Source of the DNA: Spodoptera frugiperda
Taxonomy: Eukaryota > Arthropoda > Insecta > Lepidoptera > Noctuidae
Direction of reading: 5' to 3'
Assembly (NCBI RefSeq): GCF_023101765.2
Contig: NC_064238.1
Span: 5,144,001 to 5,208,000 of the forward strand
Length of the DNA: 64,000 nt
Each line of letters opens with the position of its first letter. Position 1 is the stretch's first letter. Both the position numbers and the translations under genes were made by a program. The notes below the pieces were generated by a model, which saw only the letters and a list, made by a program, of their open reading frames with translations, did not search any database and was not told the DNA's origin. Positions 34,310-46,685 of the stretch are shown here, one piece after another.

Positions 34310-34642
34310 TTGTCTAATTTGTATTGGCTACTAGATGAACAAAAAAATATTGTGTGCGCGGGGGAATTGCACAACTTGATTCCCCCTAGTCCTTTCCATC
34401 ATCGAAACACAAGACAATCGGTGAAGCGCCAAACACTCGCACAATATTCCACACACTCGCACGAAGCTCTTGTTCAAGATTGCTTGTGCGAACTGCTATG
34501 GAATTTGCCGGAGTCTTGGGTGTCTTCAAAGCCCGAGTGAATAGGTTGCTTATTGGCAGACGTGCTCCATCGTAGGCCGTATCATCACTTACCATCAGGC
34601 GAGATAGCGGCCAAACGTCGAACCATCAATAGTAAAAAAAAT
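34310..34642 (+). pseudogene. 5'-truncated non-LTR retrotransposon (LINE) C-terminus
   Basis: In the frame ending at TAG 34576-34578 the translation gives VFKARVNRLLIGRRAPS. This is the strongly conserved C-terminus of reverse-transcriptase ORFs from several lepidopteran LINEs. Upstream the frame is shifted and decayed (a 76-codon frame, 34310-34540, covers the damaged part). Downstream lies CACTTACCATCAGGCGAGAT, then GGCCAAACGTCGAACC and an A-run (34634-34641) as the poly(A) end. The reverse-transcriptase domain is absent, as expected for a 5'-truncated LINE insertion. The clade is uncertain. Confidence 0.7.
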
Positions 34643-35164
34643 TCATACTTCCAAAGAAAGAAGCGTACTAGAAAATTTTCATTAGAATTTTCATACTTAC
34701 AGGTATTGATTCGTTTCTATCAACACTAATGTGGCGCGTATTGGTCCCGCTTGAAATTATATTAGCGACACATTCATAACGAGCAAATTATCGATCATTA
34801 TTTTTACAAAAATATGTATTTGATAATCGGTTTTCCACACTGTTATATGAAATAATTGAATAACGTATAAAACAAGATCCATAAATCGATGATTGCTTTT
34901 GTAATAACATGCGATAAGAATATCTTATAAGTTATTTATGTATGGAGTTTTTTTAATGAAATTGCGACAAGTCGTTTATTTTATTGTACAGGTAGAGTTG
35001 TGATTTTCAATGTAGTAGTGAATCCTTAGGAAAATTATCATGTTTCTCAATATTATAATTATATAAAAACTTGTATTTTTTTAAGAACAAATTGTACTAA
35101 AATTTACATCTATATAATAAAAAAATATAATCTTGTAATTATATTCCTATGTAGGAGCCAATAT
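34643..35164. other. AT-rich sequence, nothing recognised
   Basis: No gene, repeat copy or RNA gene is seen between the LINE remnant and the next repeat tail. Confidence 0.45.
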
Positions 35165-35335
35165 ACTAGCTGACCCGACAAACTTCGTATTGCCTCTAAC
35201 ATTTTATTCTCACCTTTTAAACCTTCTTTAGACTTCCAGAAATAATTCGAGACCGAAATTTACCAAATCGGTCCAGTTCTTCTCGAGTTTTAGCGAGACT
35301 AATGAACAGCAACTGATTTTCATACATAAACTAAT
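35165..35335 (+). repeat. Dispersed LINE-tail family (AAACTTCGTATTGCCTC type)
   Basis: Phrases ACTAGCTGACCCGACAAAC, TTCGTATTGCCTC, TCTCACCTTTTAAACC, CCAAATCGGTCCAGTTCTTC and GAACAGCAACTGATTTTCAT recur inverted at 38125-38277. It looks like the 3' end of a lepidopteran LINE family. Confidence 0.6.
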
Positions 35336-35663
35336 AGATTGTAAGTTAAAATGCATTATACAAAAAGAGCTAAGAAAAAGAAACCGATACTGTTCAAGGA
35401 CATACCAGTAAGATATACGGTATACATATGTTCTACATAAATTGTTTAACCTCGTGGTTTTCCTTGTAAGATTACGCAGGTACTCACCAAATATTCAAAT
35501 TAAATTTTCCAGTAAAAATTGATAAAAACTTGTTTTTGTTTTGTACAAAAGACACTGTTATGTTTTGATTATAAAGTATAAAATGGGTCAAGAACAATAA
35601 CGAGGAAAGATATGAGAAATGAATGCATTTAAGATGCATTTGTAGGTATAATTATATTGTTGT

Positions 35664-35870
35664 ATACTACAATTGGTAGCAACGAAACTTCTAGCCTGTC
35701 TCATTAGACAGACTTCTGCGGACAATGTAACAGGTTACTGGGGCTCCGGTTCAATGCAGGAGAAGGAACGGGGTGGTTTTTAGTTAGTAAGTCTAACACT
35801 CTCCCTCAAAATAAAGATACATTTTTATACGCTACTATTGGTAGCAACAAATATTATAGCCCGTCTGATG
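35664..35870 (+). repeat. SINE-like family C fragment between two direct repeats
   Basis: TTGGTAGCAAC with about 20 similar flanking bases stands at 35664-35698 and again at 35832-35866. Between them lies a family C piece (35735-35818: GGTTACTGGGGCTCCGG, GGAACGGGGTGGTTTTTAG). The direct repeats may be an insertion-linked duplication or a tandem copy of an older repeat. Confidence 0.55.
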
Positions 35871-36469
35871 ATAAATGGCATCCATACTTAGCTATATATC
35901 AATTTCTTTAACTAAATTTTTTGCACATATGTCAGAACTGTTGGGTATCAATGTGACTGTCAATACACTAATTATTTATTTAAAAGAATGTAGAAGTAAA
36001 AAGCTTCGTATTTTAATAAAATGTAAAAGATGTTTATAGAAAATTGTGCCAGCACTAGCTTTAGCGATAACCAATCTGGCACTATCTCAAATGCACGGTG
36101 CATACGAAAACATTCAGGCTACCCTGTTGTTATGCATAACGAGTGCCAGATATATCTCTGGTCTACTCTCCTCATTATGAAGGCATCTAGCTATATTCGA
36201 TAAATAAAACGTATATAACAGCGCAATTGGCTTTGAATTAAAATCAAAATCAGGAGAAATAATCCTTTTTAGTTGGTTAAGAGTTAGAATTTTTTAATTG
36301 AGTGCATTTATTTGTTTGCGTCATATATTTATAATCATTTATTTTTTACTTAAGTAATAAGATATCTATCAGATTATCTATTTCTTTACATTCAATCGTA
36401 ACTTGACGATATTACTATTTATATTAAAATATAAGAAAAATCATAACCAGAGATTTTTTATTTAATCAT
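35871..36469. other. AT-rich sequence, nothing recognised
   Basis: No gene is seen. Only short AT-rich frames are present. Confidence 0.45.
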
Positions 36470-36545
36470 CATCAGCCAGAAGATGTTCCATGTTAGACAA
36501 AGGCAACACCCTTTTAAGGGATTATCTGCCTACAATATCCGCGTT
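36470..36545 (-). repeat. LINE 3'-tail remnant (reverse)
   Basis: CATCATCAGCCAGAAGATG followed by TAGACAAAGGCAACACCC is the reverse of the lepidopteran LINE tail family also seen at 6478 (CCAGCAGTGGAC with GATGATGATG). Confidence 0.55.
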
Positions 36546-38124
36546 TGGCAAGCGGCTTGAAGATTGCAGTTAGGTCAAGGATATATTAAAGGATGTTGCT
36601 ACCCATATCTTGATGTATAGTAGTTTTAGACGCAGCTTTATTAATAATAATTCATAAAACTCAAAGGCTAATTAAACGCAAGTTTTCGTGCAAATACATT
36701 CCCGAGAAACCCATCGTATCTGTTTGTAATGACATCATTAATTTGAACTCGTATTTTTATTCAATTTTAATGAAAACTGCTCTATACAAATGCAATAATA
36801 AAATTATAAACAATTTATTTGACACTTACTACACGTATGCACTACTTATGGTTTCAAAGAAATATTTTTGGTGCCTCAAAATCTCGGTCGCGTCAGGACA
36901 TAAACAACATAGTTTATATGTTAGCGAATAAAAAAGTTATGCGATACACACACACACAAACTTATCAAGATATAAAGATATTGTGATTTTAAACCCTGTT
37001 TGTATAGCCATAGCGTCGGAAATTAGTAATTGAATTGAGCACCCGCGGGAAATGTAGGGTTGGTAAAAGTACGAATACGTCCGGTGGAAAATTCTAGAAC
37101 ATATTTATTTTTTTACTAAGTTTGAAGACATATTAGTTTTTATTATTTTTGAATATGTGATTCGTGCATATTGACGTAATGCTTACAAATCATAAGTTTA
37201 GAAATTAACGCAGAATCTCTACGTAGATACTGATATTTGTCAATGTTAATCATTTATTCATATACTGGAACAGCACACTGTTTCAAAGACCACTCATATA
37301 ACCTATTTCGTCTTTAGACTATTAAAATACATTGAGCAACAAGTCATGGCGAAAAAGTAGCACATAATGCGTTGTATAAGTTTATATGCTAACGCTACTA
37401 TTTCACAGATTTTCCTTTCCATGTGTTTGAGGCCCTGGCGTGTGCAGGCTAACGGTATCGCTCACGTGTCTCCGCAAAGCCATCGACCCTCGTCGGCCTC
37501 CGCGCAATACTCCCTTCCTCACACATAAAGACCTATAACACACTCCACAACCTTACAAAATTGCACTCTATCCAATCACGCTAAAGCTCATTTTCCTTTA
37601 ACAACGCCTCGGCAAATAAGACATCAATACTGTTCAAAATACAAGTTGCTTCAATTGATCGCTCGAACATAAATCCTTACATAACCGATTATGATAGGTA
37701 ATACTCACACAATACAGTCTATTTTCCTTTAATTTTTGTTTGTGCTAAGAGTAAAGATCAGTAATAATCTAGTTATTCATACATTTATTTGCTTTATGTA
37801 TTATTTATATCATATTTCAATACAAATAAAACAATAAAACGTTATTTCCACAATATTATTTATTATGACGCAAGCAAATAATAGACATCTAAGTGACATT
37901 TTAATTTATAATGGAATATAATAATCTTTGTATGTTGAGCTTGTTTTTCTAAGAATTGTTGGAAATAAGCGAAGTGATTCATCGAAGAAATGATAGAGGT
38001 ATCTACTTATAAGGGAAAATAATTTTCGTTTGACGTACCTTGGTGGTCACTGGTTAACATATCACTGGTTATATAAAAAAAATACATGAATATACGTTTA
38101 ATCAATATACGAGGATGTATATAA
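36546..38124. other. AT-rich sequence without a recognised gene
   Basis: No gene is recognised. There is a short CA run at 36949-36958. The stretch 37430-37510 is moderately GC-richer (GGCCCTGGCGTGTGCAGG, CATCGACCCTCGTCGGCC) but carries no identifiable product. Confidence 0.45.
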
Positions 38125-38277
38125 AAATTAATTACTGTTCATTACACTAAAACTTGAGAACGGGTAAACCGATTTGGCAAATTATGGTCATGAATAATTT
38201 GTGGAAGTAAAGAAAGGGTTAAAAGGTGAGAAAAAATGTTTGAGGCAGTACATAATTTGCCAGACCAGCTGATCGCG
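38125..38277 (-). repeat. Dispersed LINE-tail family, reverse copy
   Basis: On the minus strand it reads CAGCTGGTCTGGCAAATTAT, ACTGCCTCAAAC, TCTCACCTTTTAACCC, CCAAATCGGTTTACCC and ends near GAACAGTAATT. The order matches 35165-35335. Confidence 0.6.
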
Positions 38278-41200
38278 AATTATAGGAAAATAACTTAGAA
38301 AATATATTTCATATCTTTTAACAACTAATTAAATTAAGAAACAGTTTTGTGAGTCATCAAAATCCCTATTGTCTTTGATCACGGAAATCCCTTTCCTTTC
38401 CTACTTTCCTTATAAGGAAACTGTTTTGTAGTATATACGGCATCATAAACCAAAGCCGCTGTACTTTGTAGTGACAAGTAATTTAATTGTCACCTTATTT
38501 TTGTAGAATTTATGGTGGGTATATTATATGTGGTATCAAAATAATATTTTATAATGTTCAATACTAGCTAGCTTTACCTGTGTGTAAAACTTATAGCTTC
38601 TTTTGTATGTGGTTGGAAATAAAAGTTTTCTCAGTCCGTTACAAACAATACTCGAGTTTTATTAATTTTATATTGATACGATTGATGATCAGGACTTCTC
38701 TTTTAAGAATGAAACGACTTGGAAGAAAGAAGAGAGTATTCGGTTAGGTTACTTTTAGTACCAACCGGAAGTTTTTCTTAGGGTTTTTATTTAGTAACTG
38801 GGTTTCTCCCAGTTGTGCATTCGTTTTGTGTTTTAAAGGCATGAATCATTCTGTATCCTGCATAAAAATGCAGAAGGAAACTATTCCTCCTTTAATGATA
38901 TCTTCTAATTTATTTCGTTAACGATAGAGTTTCAGGAGGTTCGGGTTTGTCCCAAAAATAAAAGATAATTCCACCCAAAAAGAGATCACGTTATATCTGC
39001 CAAGGTTATTATCTCTTTAGTTTCTTGATGTATGGGAATGCCAGATGCTTTCGTAATCTACATATGTTGTGGGTAAAACCGAAACCTATCACTTTACTAC
39101 TTGTAGATTGTGGTTGGTATGTACATGTTAGTCAATATTAAAATATGATTAAGGCTTTTAAGGCACCTCTAAGCTAAGATACACCATCCAGAGCTGCGGA
39201 CTGCCTAGCGGGTTGCCAAAGTAAGATACATTCGTACACTTTACAATATTTTGGTTTCCACCAATTCACCCGGAGATTAAGTAACTCTCAGTAAAGAGTC
39301 GGTTTAGGTGTGGTTGATAAAGACTATAAGACTGTTAAAAAACAACATAAGGCAAATACTAGAACTAATTTGCACATATTTGTAAAATAGGTACCGTAGT
39401 GATTTATTTGTTCAGTGTTTAGCATTTTACTCTGTCCTTTGGTGTGATTAGCATAACTATCGGTCTACCATTGATATCAGCAATTACTGTTTCCGATGTA
39501 AATATTATGTTAGTCATCAGGAAAAACTAACGTTGATCCAGCTGTGTTTTCCCTTTTATGTACAAGTGACCTTTAAGCGATGAACATGTTTTAAATGTTA
39601 TTTTATTACCCGCATTTTACAGTCGATAACGTATCCGTGAGGAAGCAATACCCACTCATTGTCTTACAAAATTATCCACATTTGTATTTGCAAACTTACG
39701 AGTATATAGGATTTTAAAAAGTCACAAGAAAACGAAATTGACTGAATAAAAAACAGTTTGTTCCCATGAAATTTGTATGAGTTTTCGTAACTAACAAAGG
39801 CAATTGATTACGAAATGATAAAAACTTGTAAATTTATTGAAATTAGAACAAACCCTTAATACACGTGAAAAACAACGTACGGGAAAACGTGACTGGACTT
39901 AAGAAAAACATTTCCATGCGTCGAGTTTGAACTGGTTAGTTTAACATTTATTAAGTGAGAGAAATTATCATAGAGTCACGTGAACCGATTGCGTTGGCTT
40001 GAAAACAAAACAGCATGGTAACAGACTGTGGGGCTGAACGTTAGCCAGCGTCCTCACTGCAGGAACGTGACCCTATTTATCTTTTTAATTTGTGGGACAT
40101 TCTCACTAGGCACTACATTTAGCGGAGCCAGGTCACCGCTGACGGTAAACGTGACAGGTGACCAAGTTTGACCGTGTGATTCTTGTACACTTACACTTTT
40201 ATACCATCTGAAAATGAGAGTACCTGTTTGTACAATAAGTAAAACGAATAAACAACAATCTAAAAGCTTTTTGCCAAGCTTATGCTTATACCTTAAGAAA
40301 AGGTTTTCTATCGTACCACTTACTGACCTTGCAATGTCCTTGAACAGAAAATAATATTTACTCATTTATGTAATTATGACATAATTAGATTCTCCATAAT
40401 CAAAATTATATTATTACTAAATATCTCATTTGGTAATGATAATGACTAGTAATAGTTGAATATAAAAAAAATCTTCCACTCAGTAATACCTACGTTGTAT
40501 GGTGTTGTAGGAATGACACAAGCCTGTTACCAGCCTAGAAAGTCAAATCTCATTTGGTATGTATTTTTTTGGTGAAAATAAGTAGGTAAGATGGTTCATT
40601 CAAAATTCAGAACAAATGCAAAATATTCCAAGAATGTAGACCACAGCTTAACAGGTAACAAAAAAAATTAAAATGAATGACAATAACGACATTGACAATT
40701 TGAATCGAAATCAAATTTCAATTCATTGATAAAACCATAAATATTTTGGGTGAAAAGAGGGGAAAAGCCAAATTTATAAATTATAATAGTCTAAATTTAG
40801 AATTTCTGATGTGTGAAATTATAAGTAATGCTTAAATGTCACGTGTTTCACGTGCGGTAACCGGTGGTCTCTAGGGTTCACTATTTTAACTTTTTTTCAT
40901 TGAGTCCTCCTCGCCTTTGTTTTAGTGGTGAAAATATTATTCTCTGTTGTGTTCTTTTGCATCACAGTATTCTTTCTGAAACTTGGAATATCAAAGGTAA
41001 TTCATAAAGTGGCCGAACGACACCTGGTATTATTAAAATGTTTAATATTGAAAAATGTATGACATATGATAAATAACCAACCAGTAATGATAGAGGTTTT
41101 CAGATATTTATTAAATATAAAGTATTGTTAAACGCATATGAATAGCGAAAGGCATTTAAAAAAAATTGAAGATTTATGCGAATGTAAAACAACGATCTTG

Positions 41201-41659
41201 AAATACTGAAAAAAAAAGAATCAAAATTTCACAATGCGTCAACCCTGTTCAAGGATAAAATTGTCACGTTTCACTATTTTCATTTAAATTTTATGAAACT
41301 CACTTTATTTTCAGAATAACAACTACTATTCCCCCTTATTTTGAAAATCGATGAATGTACTTTTTTATAAGTCTGCTCAGTAAAAGCCTCTTTTTTCCTT
41401 AGAAAATGGAATCTTTATGTATTATCCACCGGTCACGTTTTTTGAAATTGTACCTTAGATAAAAGATCTGCGCTGTTATCAAAACCAAATTTAAACTCAA
41501 GCCAAGGTTGTTTAGACCCACCTCAGAAGTCTAGCTAGCTTAGACTAAATGAACAAAATTAAGGTATTTGAATTGAATACCTTAATCAAATATCTTTAAC
41601 CACAGACACATATTAGAAAACTTCAAAACTTCAAGAAATTTTATATATTAATTATTATG
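38278..41659. other. AT-rich sequence with a small repeat scrap and no recognised gene
   Basis: About 3.4 kb. A family C scrap is at 39188-39215 (GAGCTGCGGACTGCCTAGCG). A 103-codon minus-strand frame (40054-40365) has one hydrophobic segment but no family resemblance. A 40800-40900 patch contains two CACGTG-type E-box motifs close together. Confidence 0.4.
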
Positions 41660-41800
41660 TTATCGGCTTACCCACGAAACGACGAAGAACTCGACTAGTT
41701 TCAAGCCATACTAAAGGCTCATGATGAGCAGCATTCCGTGAGACATTCCGATGCGCCGATTGTCGCGCTGCTACACGAAAGTTATAATAAAATTGAATAT
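41660..41800. mobile_element. TTATCGGCTTAC-ended MITE, degenerate copy
   Basis: It starts TTATCGGCTTACCCACG, contains CTCGACTAGTTTCAAGCC (the inverse of the core of the copy at 47364-47522) and GCGCCGATTGTCGCG, and ends near CACGAAAGTTATAATAAAAT. That last phrase also follows the 47-kb copy. The right terminal repeat is eroded. Confidence 0.6.
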
Positions 41801-41819
41801 AAAAATAATATTTAGGCCA

Positions 41820-41875
41820 CTCCTAGATTATTAGTAGACTCATCTGCTCGTTTGCCACTTATTCCATAAAAAGAA
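41820..41875 (+). repeat. SINE family A 3'-end fragment
   Basis: CATCTGCTCGTTTGCCACTT and ATTCCATAAAAAGAAA match the 3' end of the family A SINE (TCTGCTCGTTTACCGGCTTG, TTCCATAAAAA at 31712-31744). Confidence 0.55.
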
Positions 41876-42810
41876 ATTAGTTCAATACGCCAAACATATA
41901 AATAACCTCCTTAAAAAATGGCAGTTGAATAAAGTTTTAAAACTTAATACCCTAATGAGAACCCTAGTTTAGGACCCTTAGGCCTTAATTGTAAGCCAGT
42001 GTACACTTAATGGTCATTGAGTAAGCAATGTCCGTTGATACTTGACTTTTTAAAACAATTAATGTTATCACACCTCATTGACTTTAAGGCATAAAGTGTA
42101 AAAAGGTTAACCCTAGGCTTTATGTACAGTAAGTAATAGTTAGAAGTACTCGTAAAATAGCAAATTGAAAGCTTTTAATGCAGATATCAATAAATTTCTC
42201 ACTGATCACTTAATTAGTATATTTTGTAAATAATATGGCATGGCATTGTATTGGAATTAACTGTAAGATGTCATATTGTTAGGTTTTATAAATAAATAAA
42301 TGTTTACTTTTTTATAATTTATTTCTTTTAAAAGTTTATTTTCGAACAACAAATAAAGGGGATTAAATGTTTTTATCCATAAACTCGTTCTATAGGTATT
42401 TTTTCTACCTTTACTAATTGTATATAGGTACTACGTAGAGAAACATCTGATTCACTCAAAATATCTTCATATTTGAATCAAGTATAACAAAGATTGCATC
42501 AAACTACGTGTTGGTACTTAAGTTATGTTTACTCCAAATAGGTAAGAACAGTTATTGCCCTATGCCTTAATTATTCTTGAGCGTCATACTTAGATTATAC
42601 TGAAATTTTCCGTTGTTGACAATCCTATGAGCACATCTGTGTTTATTTCACCATTATATTAAATGAGTATTATAAGATTGTTTTACCGTTTCATTTATCT
42701 ATAGCTAGAGAACTGTGAGTCACTATGTGATTGTGTGATTACCTATTGTGTGTGTGAAATTCCAAAAACTACATTTCAAATATATTGTTTTCTTATACTA
42801 TGAAAAAAGT
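41876..42810. other. AT-rich sequence, nothing recognised
   Basis: No gene or repeat copy is identified. Confidence 0.45.
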
Positions 42811-43093
42811 TACTGCCTCGTTGGTCGAGTGGTCGCAAGTGTGCCTGCTGGGCAAAGGGTCTCGGGATCGATTCCCAGGTTGGACAAAATATTACTGGAC
42901 GTTTTTCGGTTTTTAGAAAATTTCTCATTAGTACCACGGAGTCTGGAATTGTGCTCAATATATTATGGTCATAAGGTCACCCCCTATTAAATGGGAGTTA
43001 TAACACAAACGGTGAAAAGTGGGTTTACATTATAGTGGCGTCACGCCACATGTGCACTTTTGCCTACCCCTTCTGGGGAAAAAAAGGCATGAC
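42811..43093 (+). mobile_element. tRNA-derived SINE (family B), forward copy
   Basis: The head has an A-box-like TTGGTCGAGTGGT (near 42821) and a B-box-like GGGATCGATTCCC (42864-42876), followed by a body with TTACTGGACGTTTTTCGG, GGAGTCTGGAATTG, GTGTGCACTTTTGCC-like sequence and a terminal CTTCTGGGGAAAAAAAGGC. The same body occurs reversed at 24660-24934. The boxes imply RNA polymerase III transcription. It is not a functional tRNA gene, and an 80-codon frame crossing it is chance. Confidence 0.78.
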
Positions 43094-44919
43094 GATATGT
43101 CGATAAAAAAAGTGTTCATTCAAGTCAACATCAATTACTATTCTATAATAGTTTATTCTGTAACGTAATATAACTTGCTCTCACGTGCACTTTATTTCTT
43201 AACCTACCCATTACGACATTATGTTCCGTCTGCATTATATGATTCACAAACATATCGAACATACCTTTAAGAGCACTCATACCTATTTCATTCTAACATA
43301 ACAAACGTAGTAAACAAATCAGGAAAGACTTTAATATTCCCAAAATTTTCCATAGAAATTCATATATCGTTTACCGTACCAACATTACAGTGCTATTTTT
43401 GCTGATGTCCTTCACAGAAACTTATGTTGGATTGCATAATGGGAGCTATGTACATAAAGTAACATAATTCATAAAGAGGGCAGTCACGTGGACTATACCG
43501 AGCCGTTTGTATTGAATTCGACTATGAATAAATATGTATTGATATGTCAACAGTAAAATGGAATAGCGGGACGATTGGGTCAGTGGAGGTTTGTGTTAAC
43601 CTGTTAATGTCTATTGCTTTTGTTTAAACAATATATAAAAAATGTTATTTATTTATTATCATACTTACACCTATCATTACAGGATAAACCCTGAGATGGC
43701 TGTGATAAACCTGGATAAACCTAAGGATAAACCTGATGGGATAGAGGCTAAAATAAGGATATAAGACATTGATAATAATATATCATCTGGGATTTACTTG
43801 TTATCTATTGTAGCTAATAACTTCAAAGAGTAAGGGAAATAATCATTTAATTTTTATTCCCATCGTGAATTCGTGGTTACTTCAGGTCGTGTAGTAACTG
43901 AGAATTCTGAATTAAAAAATACAATAAATGACAAAATTGACACTCGCGAAAAAACGTTCTATCAGATTTTGTAAGATGCTAAAAATAGCGTGGCGCTAAG
44001 GATCAAAATATTATTAATTGCTACTGTCAACTTTGTAATCCTTCTTTTTTAAATTCTTGAATATAATCATAACTTTGTGTATCTTCATAAATCATGTCGA
44101 AATAAATAACCAGTTATTTTGCAAGAACTTGTTTGTAAAGAAATTGACGGTTTAATTTTATGTTTTTTAATAAGACTTATTTGCTGCGAGTAAGCATATT
44201 ATTATAGGTATAATTTGTTTAAATTGTAAAAATAACATTTGCGAATATTTAGTTGGAGCTTAATGTTAATCACTTTTAACATTCAAATAATTGTGTCTTT
44301 GAGAAAATTGTGAAGGACGAAAATGCTTAAAACAATTTTACTTAATTTTCCAGTTGACTGACAGATATTATGATCATGTTTTTGTTTGTTCTGCACAAAT
44401 AAATTACAATACTACATGCATCATTAATTTCATTAAAATTACGAAATAAGCTTTTGTTTTCGATAACCCTAGGTTAGTAAACAGTATCATAACAATGAAC
44501 CCTAATTTTAATTTTTAAATTATCTGACGTCGTTTCAGATAAAAACATTCCACTCAATATAAAAGTAAAATTAAATTTTAGGTTCAAATACATTCTTCAC
44601 CGATTTAGACGCAAGTCTTTAAAGCTATTGAATTGCAGAGTTCCATATACACGTGATGGGAGAATTTGAACAGACATGTGACAAGCGAATGTTATTACAT
44701 CACAAACACATTTGTTTTCCAAATTCATGTATCACCCGTTTTTATGTTGATTTCACTTTTCGTGCCCATGGAAAACCGCGAGGTACTGGTGCAATGGCAT
44801 TATTGCAATACTACCGTTACATAAGATGAGTATTGTTGAATTTTTTTCGCAAATGATTAGCAATATTTGTAGATATTTTGTCTTATAAAAGGATTTAGTG
44901 AATTTGATGACAGTCTACT
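43094..44919. other. AT-rich sequence with a short iterated word
   Basis: No gene is seen. GGATAAACC is iterated at 43682-43734 (see findings). Confidence 0.45.
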
Positions 44920-45065
44920 CATAATCCGGAGCTGCGGACTACCTATCAGGTTACCGGGGTTTCGGCTCGATAAGCAGGAGTCGGAACAGGGGTGGCTTTA
45001 AGTCAGTAAGAGTCTGACACTCCCTGTCGCCTCGCCCAAGGCGGGAGAAGTCATTGGATTATTTT
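44920..45065 (+). repeat. SINE-like family C copy, well preserved
   Basis: It has the complete order CCGGAGCTGCGGACTACC, TTACCGGGGTTTCGGCTCG, GGAACAGGGGTGGC, AGTCAGTAAGAGTCTGACAC, CCTCGCCCAAGGCGGGAGAA and GTCATTGG followed by TTTTCCTC. It serves as the reference copy for this family in the window. Confidence 0.75.
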
Positions 45066-45792
45066 CCTCTTTAAAAACAATGTCTACTCATAATAGCTTT
45101 ATAGACACTATTCATATTTTTAAGTGTTTAAAAGGTTAGCATTGGAATTGTCCTTCTAGTTTGGTATTATTATTGTAAACAATTAAAACATTAAAATAAT
45201 TACAGACAAATTATGAAAATAAGTTCAACAATTTATCTTATAACTGTGACAGTCGGCACGTGTTTTCAGTACAGCAGAATCCACGTGCGGCTAAGGATCG
45301 TATAATATTAAGCCTTGGTAACTAGTCCAGGCCGGCGGCCTAAGTTTTTAGGTCAGCCTCATATGTTATACGAGTTCCACTGTGAATGTATGAACGCCAA
45401 AATAGCATCACGATGAAGAATTATTTCAGATTTTCCTCTTTCTACTACATACAACTTGAAGATTTTGTATTTATTAGAAAAACCTGATTGGCTAACGGAA
45501 CACGTAATTAATTCTCAATGTCAATATTAAAGTAGAGATTTGCACATTGATTTTCCTCTAAATATCACACAAATGGTTTGTTTTAATATATTGTTGCAGT
45601 ATCTATGAATATCTTTATCGAATTATTTATATTTTTCCTCTAACTGTATCCGTGTTGTTTTCAAATTCTGTGATATTTAGTAAAGATTTAACATACTAAT
45701 ATGGCACGATGTATGTATTAAGTATAAGAGTGATAATAGTAAAACATCTGAAAACCAAAAGTAAAGAAAATATCTTTATGGTTCAGAATAAA
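45066..45792. other. AT-rich sequence, nothing recognised
   Basis: No gene is seen. A slightly GC-richer patch is at 45330-45350 (CAGGCCGGCGGCC). Confidence 0.45.
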
Positions 45793-45960
45793 TCTTACTA
45801 ATATTATAAATGTGAATGTTTGTGAGTTTTTGTGTTTAGTTTTTATACTCAATGACATCAAAATGGCTTTAGAGATTTGATTGAAATTTATTGCAGGGGT
45901 TGATGTGTTATTCCAGACTATAAAGTCTGGAATAACACATAGGAATATTTTTTAAGGAAT
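45793..45960 (-). repeat. RTE-like LINE tail (reverse) with a perfect hairpin
   Basis: TCTTACTAATATTATAAATG is the reverse of the terminal tail at 17520-17541, and TGGAATAACACATAGG is the reverse of CCTATGTGTTATTCCA at 17408. An exact 17-bp inverted repeat with a 4-base loop (ATAA) occupies 45903-45940. Confidence 0.65.
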
Positions 45961-46536
45961 ATTTTTATCCCAAAGGACCGTTGGTGAAACCGTTGGCATG
46001 ATCTTGTAAAAATATAATATTCAGTAGAGCCCAATATTTTCAATAGAATCAAGTCTGGACTGGAAGCAAGTCTGAAATACTTGGTATTATGAAATCCTCT
46101 TTACCTTCCTAAATACATATGTATAACTGTTGTTATGTTTGTTTCAATCGGTTCTATCTGCACCTGTAATAACTTTTCACTTGTTCACCGTATTAACTGG
46201 ATTGTTTAGTGAATGAGCAAAATAACTTTATAAGCAAAGCATTGTTCGTATTTGCACTACCGATAGCGAATGCTGAGATACAATCGTTATGGGTTAGTAT
46301 CATAGCAGTTAGCAGTACCTAACCCTTTTTGTTCATTACTTGTTGGATGCCCCGAACAAGATTACATCTTAAAAAACAAGTCAATTATGCTGCCTAATAT
46401 ATTTTTATTGTGTGTATCAGTTGTTAAAATAAGAACTCATTCTTAAGTTTCACACAGAATTAGGTAATAATGAATATTTAAACACGACTTCTGGATTTAA
46501 TATACCGCCCTATTATCTATTGTACGGTTTTACTAG

Positions 46537-46680
46537 CGGGGTCCGGTTTGAAAAGCAGGAGATGGAACGGGGTGGGTTTTAGTCGGTAGTCTAACACGGG
46601 AGTGTTAAACTACCGACTAAAACCGAAGCGAGAGGGACCTACCTCGCCGGGGGTCCCGTTAAAGACGGAGAATTCATAAG
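46537..46680 (+). repeat. SINE-like family C copy rearranged into a hairpin
   Basis: The copy begins GGGGTCCGGTTTGAAAAGCA, then GGAACGGGGTGGGTTTTAG as in family C. At 46575-46624 it turns back on itself: 23-base arms with one mismatch and a GGGA loop. After that it continues GAAGCGAGAGGGACC, unlike other copies. Confidence 0.65.
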
Positions 46681-46685
46681 AAGAC

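Noticed and set aside
36949..36958. CA microsatellite
   Set aside because: It is only about five repeats long and not noteworthy.
40054..40365. 103-codon minus-strand frame with one hydrophobic segment
   Set aside because: In 64 kb read in six frames a few frames of this length are expected by chance, and nothing in the sequence supports a gene.
42811..42890. Possible tRNA gene
   Set aside because: A- and B-box-like words are present, but the sequence continues into a body shared with 24660-24934, and the cloverleaf is imperfect. It is a SINE head.
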